From contig JAQCLA010000119.1 in NCBI GenBank assembly GCA_027592105.1, positions 1 through 7,699 of the forward strand: 7,699 nucleotides of DNA, written 5' to 3'. Origin of the DNA: Pseudomonadota bacterium. Lineage in GTDB: Bacteria > Pseudomonadota > Alphaproteobacteria > Rhodobacterales > Rhodobacteraceae. A program made the translations under genes and the position numbers. Below, piece after piece: positions 1 to 6,277 of the stretch; the stretch's first letter is position 1; every line of letters begins with the position of its first letter. The notes below the pieces were generated by a model that made no database searches, was not told the DNA's origin, and worked only from the letters and a program-made list of their open reading frames with translations.

Positions 1-40
1 GGGGGGGGCTCTCCCCCCGCCGCCAAAGGCGGCCCCCCCG
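1..40 (-). terminator. GC-rich hairpin downstream of guaD, possible terminator
   Basis: A perfect 6-bp stem is visible: gccgcc (19-24), loop aaa (25-27), ggcggc (28-33). It is flanked by a G-run at 1-8 and a C-run at 33-39 that could extend the pairing with an asymmetric internal loop. It lies about 35 bases beyond the guaD stop codon, so it could end that transcript. No T-run follows on the minus strand inside the window, so an intrinsic terminator is not proven. The hairpin may equally belong to the gene beyond the left edge or to the repeat described next to it. Confidence 0.4.
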
Positions 41-60
41 GAGTATTTGGAAAGCAAAGA
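33..60 (+). repeat. Intergenic motif: C-run followed by GGAGTATTTGGAAAG
   Basis: A run of seven C is followed by ggagtatttggaaagcaaag. The same arrangement (C-run, GAGGA, TATTTGG, A-rich tail) occurs on the opposite strand at the right edge of the window (7661-7699). Both copies sit directly outside coding regions and point inward. From memory, similar C-run/GAGGATATTT sequences are common between genes in Rhodobacteraceae. I infer a dispersed intergenic repeat, perhaps tied to a terminator hairpin; its function is not visible here. Confidence 0.45.
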
Positions 61-73
61 TGGCGCTGGTGGG

Positions 74-1360
74 TCAGGGTTTACGCGCGTGGCCCGCGAC
101 ATAGACCTGTGCGATTGCGCGGTCGTCGCCCATCATGATGGTCGGAAAGACAGCCTGCCAGATGTCTTCGGCGCGTGCGCTGGCCTGTGCGATGGCTTGG
201 GTGGAGGCGAGGTCGAGCACGACCAGATCGGCCTCATGGCCGGGGGCCAGGCGGCCGATCTTGGTCTCGAGACGCAGGGATTTTGCGCTGCCGCCCGTGG
301 CCAGCCACAAAAGCTCGGCCGGATGGAGCGCCATGCCGCGCAGCTGGGCGATCTCATAGGCGGCGGCCATGGTGCGCAGCATGGAAAAGGACGACCCGCC
401 GCCGGTATCGGTGGCAAGCCCCACGCGCAGCCGGTCGCGCAGCCCCATATCGAAAAGCCCCGAGCCGATGAAGCTATTGGAGGTGGGACAATGGACAAGC
501 GCCCCGCCAACCTCGGCCAGCCGGTCGATTTCGCGCGGGGCGAGATGGATGGCATGGCCGTAAAGCCCGTTCGCGCCCAAGAGCCCATGGGCCTCATAGG
601 TGTCGAGATAGTCGCGCGCTTGCGGGTAGAGGGATCGCACCCACGCGATCTCGTCGGTTTGTTCGCTCAGATGGGTTTGCATCAGGCAATCGGGATTTTC
701 GGCCCAAAGCGTGCCGAGTGCGGAAAGCTGCGCCGGTGTCGAGGTCGGCGAAAAGCGCGGCGTGATGATATAGGAGAGCCTGTCCACCCCATGCCAACGC
801 GACAGGAGTGCGCGGCTGTCGTCATAGGCCGATTGGGCCGTGTCGCGCAGAAAAGCGGGGGCCGTATCGCGGTCCATGCAGGTTTTACCCGCAAGCACCC
901 GCATGCCGCGCGCTTGGGCGGCGGAGAAGATGGCATCGACGCTTTGCGGATGGATGGTGCAATAGCTTGCGACCGTCGTGGTGCCATTGCTCAGCAGCAG
1001 GTCGAGATAGCGCGCGGCGATCTGGGCGGCATAGGCGGGATCGGCAAAGCGGGCCTCTTCGGGGAAGGTATAGCTATTGAGCCAATCGATCAGGCGTTTG
1101 CCCCAGCTGGCGATGATCGCGGTCTGGGGGTAATGGGCATGGGCATCGACGAAACCGGGCAAGATCAGCCCCTGGCCATGGTCGGTGATCGCGGCATCGG
1201 GATGGGCCGCGCGCAAGGCATCCGCCGCACCGATTGCCGTGATCTTGCCCGCCTGCACCACGACGCCGCCTTGGGTCATGTGCCGTGCCGCAGCAAGCCC
1301 CAATGCCGTAGGGTCGCCATCGAAAGCGAGCGTTTGGCCAAGGATCAGCCGTAGTGTCAT
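74..1360 (-). CDS. guaD: Guanine deaminase
   Basis: Zinc-dependent amidohydrolase that converts guanine to xanthine and ammonia in cytoplasmic purine catabolism or salvage. The protein is 428 aa, close to the roughly 440 aa typical of bacterial GuaD. Visible motifs: PGFVDAHAHYPQ (68-79) with metal ligands H74 and H76; guanine-binding type PRFSPT (201-206, R202/F203); QTHLSEQ with H230 and the catalytic acid E233; LYGHAIHL with H269; HCPTSNSFIGSG (290-301); and ATDTGGG with D318. All expected zinc ligands are present. The HYPQ and PRF signatures favour guanine deaminase over chlorohydrolase/TRZ or cytosine-type relatives. The ATG at 1360 is chosen because an AAGGGA Shine-Dalgarno lies 5 bases upstream (1366-1371) and the amidohydrolase fold begins at MTLRLILG. 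An in-frame upstream ATG at 1450 would add 30 residues that do not look like family sequence. It is divergent from mgtE. Any xanthine dehydrogenase partner would be outside the window. Confidence 0.95.
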   Translation of the reverse strand: MTLRLILGQTLAFDGDPTALGLAAARHMTQGGVVVQAGKITAIGAADALRAAHPDAAITDHGQGLILPGFVDAHAHYPQTAIIASWGKRLIDWLNSYTFPEEARFADPAYAAQIAARYLDLLLSNGTTTVASYCTIHPQSVDAIFSAAQARGMRVLAGKTCMDRDTAPAFLRDTAQSAYDDSRALLSRWHGVDRLSYIITPRFSPTSTPAQLSALGTLWAENPDCLMQTHLSEQTDEIAWVRSLYPQARDYLDTYEAHGLLGANGLYGHAIHLAPREIDRLAEVGGALVHCPTSNSFIGSGLFDMGLRDRLRVGLATDTGGGSSFSMLRTMAAAYEIAQLRGMALHPAELLWLATGGSAKSLRLETKIGRLAPGHEADLVVLDLASTQAIAQASARAEDIWQAVFPTIMMGDDRAIAQVYVAGHARKP

Positions 1361-1464
1361 GGCGGTCCCTTTCGCGCTGAAAAATCCAAAGGCCAGTGAT
1401 AGCCGCCCAAGCTGCACTATGTTAGTGGCAGAGCGACGCGATCGCTGCAAGGACAGGGGGTGAC
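1361..1464. promoter_or_regulatory. Divergent guaD/mgtE intergenic region
   Basis: This 104-base gap must carry the 5' signals of both divergent genes unless their promoters lie inside the neighbouring gene. Both ribosome-binding sites are visible: tccctt at 1366-1371 (AAGGGA for guaD, 5-base spacing) and aggggg at 1455-1460 (for mgtE, 4-base spacing). I find no convincing -35/-10 pair for either gene; tatgtt at 1418-1423 is the best -10-like hexamer for mgtE, but its -35 is poor. A palindromic gcgatcgc lies at 1438-1445. There is no room for a large magnesium-sensing leader. Confidence 0.4.
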
Positions 1465-2865
1465 ATGGCGAGCCAAGAAGACCACGTCCTGCACCGTGAC
1501 GATGACGAGGCGCGCGATGTCTATGCGCTGGACGAAAGCCTGCGCGGACAGTTGAAGCAATTGGTCGCCGCCGGTGACGATGCGGCGATCGACGCGCTGA
1601 TGGAGCCGCTGCACCCGGCCGATATCGCCGATCTTTTGGAGCAAGTGTCCGATCATGAGCGGGCGGCGTGGCTGGCGCTGTGGTCGCGCGGCATCGACGG
1701 CGAGGTCTTGTCCGAGCTCGATTGGGGCCTGCGCGAAGAGGTGATCGGCCTGTTGCCGCAAAACGTGCTGGCAGATGCGGTGCGCGAGCTCGATAGCGAC
1801 GATGTCGTCGATTTGGTCGAGGATCTGGAAGATGACCAGATCGAGGCTATTCTCGACGCGCTTGAGCCGTCGGACCGTGTCGCGGTGGAGCAGGCGCTGG
1901 CCTATCCGGAGGAATCGGCAGGCCGATTGATGCAGCGCGAGGTGGTCCATGCGCCGGAGCATTGGACCGTGGGCGCGATGATCGATTATCTGCGCACGCG
2001 CAAGCAAGAGCTGCCCGAGCAGTTCTATCACATCATCCTGACCGACCCACGGCTCAAGCCCACGGGCTATGTCACGCTGGGGCGGCTTTTGTCATCGTCC
2101 CGCGCCACGCGGCTGATCGATGTGACCGAGGATAGTTTCCGCACGATCCCCGCTACCCAGCATGAGGATGATGTCGCCTATGCTTTCAACCAGTATCACC
2201 TGATCTCGGCGCCTGTCGTTGATGAAGATGGGCGGCTGGTCGGGGTGATCACCATCGACGACGCGATGATCGTGCTCGATGAGGGGGCGCAGGAAGATTT
2301 TTTGAAACTCGCCGGTGTGGGCGAGGAGTCAAGCCTGTCGGACCGTGTGATCGAGACGACCAAGCAACGTTTCCCTTGGCTTTTCGTGAATTTGATCACG
2401 GCGATCCTTGCCTCGCTTGTCATCGCGCAATTCGAAGCGGCGATCGCGCAGATCGTGGCCTTGGCGGTCTTGATGCCCATCGTGGCCTCGATGGGGGGCA
2501 ATGCCGGCACGCAATCGCTGACCGTGGCGGTGCGCGCGATTGCCACGCGCGACCTGACAAGGTCGAACCTGATGCGGGTTGTGCTGCGTGAGGGTGCGGT
2601 TGGCTTGATCAACGGCTTGGTCTTTGCCGCCGTCATGGGGTTTGTGGGCTTGATCTGGTTCGGTAGCCTCGGCTTGGGCGGGGTGATCGCGGCGGCGATG
2701 GTGATCAAACTGTTGGTGGCGGGGCTGGCGGGTATCTTGATCCCGGTCTTGCTGGATCGGCTGAACATCGACCCGGCTTTGGCCTCGGGGGCTTTTGTCA
2801 CCACGGTCACCGATGTGGTGGGCTTTCTCGCCTTTTTGGGCTTGGCGGTGGTCTTCTTGCTGTAA
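1465..2865 (+). CDS. mgtE: MgtE-family magnesium channel/transporter
   Basis: Inner-membrane Mg2+ uptake protein, gated by cytoplasmic Mg2+ binding to its N and CBS domains. It has 466 aa, against about 450 for the well-studied Thermus protein, so it is full length. Domain order: acidic N-terminal MgtE_N helical domain (about 25-140, with PADIADLLEQ and the acidic SDDVVDLVEDLEDDQ at 111-125); two CBS motifs (about 150-215 and 218-275, the second with HLISAPVVDEDGRLVGVIT); then five membrane helices at roughly 304-323, 329-350, 374-398, 404-428 and 440-466. The family pore motif PIVASMGGNAGTQS (338-351) is intact. So is SGAFVTTVTDVVGF (441-454), where D450 corresponds by position to the pore Asp that coordinates Mg2+ in the Thermus structure. 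The first 20 residues are an acidic extension (QEDHVLHRDDDEARD). The start is supported by AGGGGG 4 bases upstream. The gene is convergent with the large downstream gene, 8 bases away. Confidence 0.96.
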   Translation: MASQEDHVLHRDDDEARDVYALDESLRGQLKQLVAAGDDAAIDALMEPLHPADIADLLEQVSDHERAAWLALWSRGIDGEVLSELDWGLREEVIGLLPQNVLADAVRELDSDDVVDLVEDLEDDQIEAILDALEPSDRVAVEQALAYPEESAGRLMQREVVHAPEHWTVGAMIDYLRTRKQELPEQFYHIILTDPRLKPTGYVTLGRLLSSSRATRLIDVTEDSFRTIPATQHEDDVAYAFNQYHLISAPVVDEDGRLVGVITIDDAMIVLDEGAQEDFLKLAGVGEESSLSDRVIETTKQRFPWLFVNLITAILASLVIAQFEAAIAQIVALAVLMPIVASMGGNAGTQSLTVAVRAIATRDLTRSNLMRVVLREGAVGLINGLVFAAVMGFVGLIWFGSLGLGGVIAAAMVIKLLVAGLAGILIPVLLDRLNIDPALASGAFVTTVTDVVGFLAFLGLAVVFLL

Positions 2866-2873
2866 CCTGCGGC

Positions 2874-5800
2874 TCAGCCCGGAATTTCGAGAGTGATATT
2901 GCGCCCATTGACCACATATTGCAGCGATGTCGCGCCAATCGCGGCCACGCGCCCACCGTCGAGGCGGTCACCCACCGCCACTCGCACGAAACGGCCCGAG
3001 GACAGGCGCACAAGCGCGCTACGGTTCGACGAGGTGCCGGTGATCCCGATCAGGTTGATATCGCGCAGGCGGATCTCGTTGCGGCTGGTGGCTGCGCGCG
3101 CCACATCGGCATTCGACGGGATGGACGGTGCAGGTGCAAAGGCAGTGGCCGTGACGGTCGCAGGCTCGGCCGGGCGGCGGGTCGCGGCGGCCACGATCGT
3201 CGCGAAATTCGCAGGTCTGAGGCTAGGCACCCGCGAGGCCGCCACCGCGCGTGCTGTGCCGCCGGTCACCGGCACGGCCGTGACAGCGTTCTCGGTGGGT
3301 GCCTGATCGGCTTGCGGGAACAACGAGGCCTGCGCCGCATTTTCTTGCGCTGACCGCGGGCGGAGGGTCGGGCGCATCGCGGCCAATTCCGTCCGGCTCA
3401 ACCCGCCCAGCAACTGCCGCTCGCGCGTTTCATCGAGGTTGACCGGTCGCTGGCGCGGCTGGATCGTGCCCAATATCGCATCCTGCACATTCAAGCTGGC
3501 GGGTGGCGTTGCTTGTTCGGGCGCGATCTCACGCGGACGCGGTACCGCAGCCACGACGGGTTGCCCCAAGATCACGAAAGCCCCTTCAGGGGTCAGCACA
3601 CCCTCGGCGGTCGCGGTGACCAAGCCGCGTGCATCGCGGTCGATCCGCGCGCCAAAGGCTGGTGGGGCGGGCACACGGCGCAGCAACTCGCCCACTTCGA
3701 TCCGCGGATCGCCCAAAGCCACAGCATCGAAGGCCACTACCTCGGGGTCGATCGAGGCGATGTAGATATCATCGGTCAATGTAAAGGGGCTGAAAAAGGG
3801 CCGCCCGGGTGGGCGCGGCCAAATGCGCTGCGTGGCATAGAGCGCCTCGGCTTCTGCGATCGAAGGCAAGAGCGCATCGGGCATCGGCGGCAGAGGGGGA
3901 AGGTCGAGATCGGCATCGATATCGGGAAGCGCCGAGGCCGGGGTGGGGGCAACGGGCGCGGTCACGCTTGGTGCGAGGCTTGCGATTTCCGCATCCTCCG
4001 CCGCTTCGGCATCGGCCAATTCTTCGGGTTCCGGGGCTGTTTCGACCGGCACGGCTGCAATCGGTGGGGTGGCGGTGGTCGTCTCCGTCACGCTGGGCGC
4101 GGGTGCTGGTGTCGCATCCGGCCCATCGGATTGGGCCGTTTGGCTTGCAGTGCCACCGCCGAAGATCCGCGCCATCGGGCTGTCAGGCAAAAACACCACC
4201 GACCAGATCGCGATCAAGACCAGCAAGATCAGCAGGACAACCGTCAACACCAAGCCCATGCGCAGCGACGGCCCTGCCGGCTGGCTGGGTTTGCGTGCCA
4301 AAAGCCCTGCGGCCAAGGCACTATCCGCGCCGCTTGCCGCTGTTTTTGATGCGCTGCGACCCGTCGCTGTCGGGGCGGTGTCGCGCGCGGCTGTTTGCGG
4401 TTGTGCTGTGTCGCTCTGGGCCGCTTGGCTGGCTGCGATGTCCGCTTTCGGGCGCGCCTTGCTTGCATCGCGCACACGCGCCAATTGGGCGACAAAGGCG
4501 CTACCCGGACGTTCCGGCGGTGCTGTCTCGGCCCGGCGCGCCGGTTGCGCGATCACATCGGGATGGCGTTTTTTGTCCTGTGCCGTTGGGACCGCACCAA
4601 AACCCAGTCTGCCGCGCAAATTCGCGACGATCTTGCCCGTGTCGGTCGTTGCTGCAGCCCCGGGCTTGGCGGCAGTGCGGCGCTTTGCGCTGAAGCCAAA
4701 GACCGGCGTTTGCGGCGTGTCTGACGCGTTTTGCGCCGTGTCATCCGCGCCATCTTTGCCCGGCGCGGCGTGCGATGTCTCCCCGCTTGGGCGCGCGGGC
4801 GCTGTTTCGGGCTTTGCGGCGGTCAAGGTCCGCCCATCCATCGCAGGACGCGCGACCTTGCCGCGTGCCGCGCTGGGGGCAGGTCCCGCCGCCTCGGATG
4901 GGGCAGGGTCCGCTTGGGGCTCTGTCTGGGATGTATCCGTATCCACGATCGGGGTGATCGTGCGGTCGAACATCGGGTCGAGCAGGGCGGCCAATTCGCT
5001 CTTTTCTTGCGGCGCGACATCGTCGGTCGCCAAGTCGGGTGCGGGCAGCGCTGCGGCTGATGATGCCGCGCGATCGGGTGTCGGTTGCGGCGCCTCTTGC
5101 GCCTGTCCCCCGTCCTTGCTTTCCGCGTCGGACGTGTTTTCGGCCAAGGGCGGCGCGGTCTGCCCTGCCTCCGGCGCAACAGGCGCGGCATCCGGCGCAG
5201 GCACGGCTTGGGCCGTTACCACCTCTTGCGGGCTAGCATCTTCGGCGGGCGCCGATGGCGCTGGTATGGCGTCGGCGGGCGCAGTCTCGGGCGTGGAACT
5301 TGTCAGCTCCAGCTCCGATTGCGGCTCTGCGCCATCGCTCTGCTTGGTGGTGGCTTTCTTCTTGGACTTGGACTTGGCCACCACCTTTTCGGCGGCTTCA
5401 TCCTCGGCTTGTTCTGCCAAGGGGGCCGCATCCGATATAGTGTCCGTACCCGGCCCTTCACCTTCATCTTGTTGCGACGCTTGGCTTGGCGCGTCCGGCG
5501 CGGTCACCGCATCGGGTGCCTCGGGCGCGGTGATGTCTTGTGGCGCTACCCAAAGATCAGGACCAAAGCGCAGATCCGCTGTCGCCGTGGTGATCGCAGG
5601 CGGGCTTTCGCCGAAAATCGGCATGCCGGGGTAACGCTCGACCGGTGGCATGGCGGCATAGCCCGCCGTGACGAACCCGTGTTCAGCGGCGAATTCTCTT
5701 GCCTCGTCCAGCGTTTCGCGGGCGACAACGGCGACCTTGATGCGATCTTCCTCGATCGCGCGCCAATCATAGACCAGATCGGCCACCGCATAGGGCGTCA

Positions 5801-6080
5801 GCCCATCCAATCCCGCGATGATCCGGTCTTGGACCAAAGCCGCATCACGTGTTGGTGCTGTAAAGGATGTGTAGAGGATCTGATCATCGGGCAAGACCAG
5901 CAAAACCGGCAGATCGTCGCCACCGCGCGCGGTGATCGCGGCCTTCAACCCGGCCATTTGCGCGGCGAGGTCATTTGCCGCGAAAGGCACTTCGCCGATC
6001 AGCGCCCAATGGCCCGCGTCCTGGCGATGGGCCAGCGCGATACCATCCGGCGACAAGAACAGCGCGAAATTCACCTTCAC
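2874..6080 (-). CDS. Large single-span envelope protein with PilM/GspL-like N-terminus and PilP/GspC-like C-terminus
   Basis: I do not recognise a named gene. With a GTG start at 6080 the product is 1068 aa. Residues 1-157 alternate strands and helices in the manner of the PilM/GspL actin-like cytoplasmic domain (NFALFLSPDGIALAHR, LPVLLVLPDDQILYTSF, GLDGLTPYAVADLVYDW, RIKVAVVARETLDEAREFA), but only about the first half of such a domain. Residues 158-606 are Ala/Pro/Glu/Asp-rich and probably disordered, with a Lys-rich patch (SKSKKKATTK, about 237-246). One clear membrane helix follows at about 607-630 (MGLVLTVVLLILLVLIAIW), preceded by Arg and Lys, so the C-terminus should be periplasmic. Residues 735-852 look folded but unassigned. 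Residues 1001-1067 (INLIGITGTSSNRSALVRL, then GDRLDGGRVAAIG) fit the PilP/GspC homology-region pattern. Role in pilus or secretion assembly is inference. Low-complexity proteins like this have, as I recall, been mislabelled translation initiation factor 2 in related genomes; no GTPase motif is present. It seems to be transcribed alone. Confidence 0.85.
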   Translation of the reverse strand: MKVNFALFLSPDGIALAHRQDAGHWALIGEVPFAANDLAAQMAGLKAAITARGGDDLPVLLVLPDDQILYTSFTAPTRDAALVQDRIIAGLDGLTPYAVADLVYDWRAIEEDRIKVAVVARETLDEAREFAAEHGFVTAGYAAMPPVERYPGMPIFGESPPAITTATADLRFGPDLWVAPQDITAPEAPDAVTAPDAPSQASQQDEGEGPGTDTISDAAPLAEQAEDEAAEKVVAKSKSKKKATTKQSDGAEPQSELELTSSTPETAPADAIPAPSAPAEDASPQEVVTAQAVPAPDAAPVAPEAGQTAPPLAENTSDAESKDGGQAQEAPQPTPDRAASSAAALPAPDLATDDVAPQEKSELAALLDPMFDRTITPIVDTDTSQTEPQADPAPSEAAGPAPSAARGKVARPAMDGRTLTAAKPETAPARPSGETSHAAPGKDGADDTAQNASDTPQTPVFGFSAKRRTAAKPGAAATTDTGKIVANLRGRLGFGAVPTAQDKKRHPDVIAQPARRAETAPPERPGSAFVAQLARVRDASKARPKADIAASQAAQSDTAQPQTAARDTAPTATGRSASKTAASGADSALAAGLLARKPSQPAGPSLRMGLVLTVVLLILLVLIAIWSVVFLPDSPMARIFGGGTASQTAQSDGPDATPAPAPSVTETTTATPPIAAVPVETAPEPEELADAEAAEDAEIASLAPSVTAPVAPTPASALPDIDADLDLPPLPPMPDALLPSIAEAEALYATQRIWPRPPGRPFFSPFTLTDDIYIASIDPEVVAFDAVALGDPRIEVGELLRRVPAPPAFGARIDRDARGLVTATAEGVLTPEGAFVILGQPVVAAVPRPREIAPEQATPPASLNVQDAILGTIQPRQRPVNLDETRERQLLGGLSRTELAAMRPTLRPRSAQENAAQASLFPQADQAPTENAVTAVPVTGGTARAVAASRVPSLRPANFATIVAAATRRPAEPATVTATAFAPAPSIPSNADVARAATSRNEIRLRDINLIGITGTSSNRSALVRLSSGRFVRVAVGDRLDGGRVAAIGATSLQYVVNGRNITLEIPG

Positions 6081-6104
6081 ATCCGACCCCAGTCGTCGTT
6101 TCAA
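6075..6104 (-). other. Start-site ambiguity of the large envelope gene (TTG or GTG)
   Basis: No ATG is available in frame near the beginning. An in-frame TGA occurs upstream in the minus-strand sequence ccatgacatgg, so translation must begin at TTG (6102-6104), GTG (6078-6080) or GTG (6072-6074). The GTG at 6080 is preferred: it gives an N-terminus MKVNFALFLSPDGI that starts right at the first beta strand, and a GGGG lies about 6 bases upstream. The TTG would add KRRLGSD-type residues and has only a weak AAGAG in front. Confidence 0.55.
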
Positions 6105-6111
6105 AGTCTCT

Positions 6112-6128
6112 TGGCCATGTCATGGCCA
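6112..6128. promoter_or_regulatory. Perfect 17-base palindrome upstream of the large envelope gene
   Basis: The sequence tggccatgtcatggcca has 8-base arms around a single central base. It sits about 31 bases upstream of the preferred GTG start of the minus-strand gene, where a dimeric regulator could block or activate transcription, or where the mRNA could fold near its 5' end. No regulator family is recognised from the motif, and I cannot place a good promoter around it, so operator function is inference. Confidence 0.35.
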
Positions 6129-6228
6129 CGCCCGTCGCTCTACATCACAATCGCGTCGGGGAAAACACTTGGCCGCCGCTGACGGCGATCTTCGGCCGAA
6201 AAAAGCAAATCGGCAATCGCTCAATCCG

Positions 6229-6257
6229 AAAAAGGGGCGCGCCGCGCGCACCCCTTT
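6229..6257 (-). terminator. Probable intrinsic terminator of metY
   Basis: It lies 20 bases beyond the metY stop codon. The plus-strand arms are aaagggg (6231-6237) and ccccttt (6251-6257), with four further inner pairs (cgcg 6238-6241 with cgcg 6245-6248), a 3-base loop and a 2-base bulge. Read on the minus strand, the stem runs into five T (6229-6233), followed by cgg. The U-tract is short and partly inside the stem, so strength is uncertain, but position and shape fit a rho-independent terminator that separates metY from the envelope gene. Confidence 0.6.
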
Positions 6258-6277
6258 GTGATCAGAGCACTTTGTGC

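Larger units (their letters stand above)
6081..6277. other. Intergenic region between the envelope gene and metY
   Basis: About 200 bases without a gene. It holds the palindrome at 6112-6128, a short perfect palindrome ttcggccgaa (6191-6200) too tight to form a hairpin, and the terminator hairpin at 6231-6257. The promoter of the minus-strand envelope gene should lie here. The nearest candidate I see, TTGCCG with a 17-base spacer to GAAGAT, has a poor -10. No small ORF with a convincing ribosome-binding site was found. Confidence 0.5.

Noticed and set aside
47..1354. 435-codon plus-strand open frame antisense to guaD
   Set aside because: It mirrors a gene with complete catalytic motifs. The translation is Gly/Ala/Arg-rich with no recognisable fold, a common shadow effect at high GC.
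1361..1450. Thirty-residue N-terminal extension of guaD from an ATG at 1450
   Set aside because: No good ribosome-binding site was seen for it, the sequence is not family-like, and the ATG at 1360 has AAGGGA at proper spacing.
3943..5634. 563-codon plus-strand open frame antisense to the large envelope gene
   Set aside because: Its translation is an Ala/Gly/Ser/Val-rich monotony, as expected opposite an Ala/Pro/Asp-rich gene in GC-rich DNA. It has no domain and no ribosome-binding site, and it stops where the linker bias ends.
2874..6080. Translation initiation factor IF-2 as the identity of the large gene
   Set aside because: Only the low-complexity Ala/Pro/Glu composition is similar. There is no G1-G4 GTPase motif, and there is a clear membrane helix.
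5085..6182. 365-codon plus-strand open frame over the start of the large envelope gene
   Set aside because: Arg/Gly-rich shadow translation with no domain. The opposite strand has the plausible fold and membrane helix.
6191..6200. ttcggccgaa followed by A-run as a plus-strand terminator
   Set aside because: The palindrome has no loop bases, the following run is A rather than T on the plus strand, and no plus-strand gene ends here.
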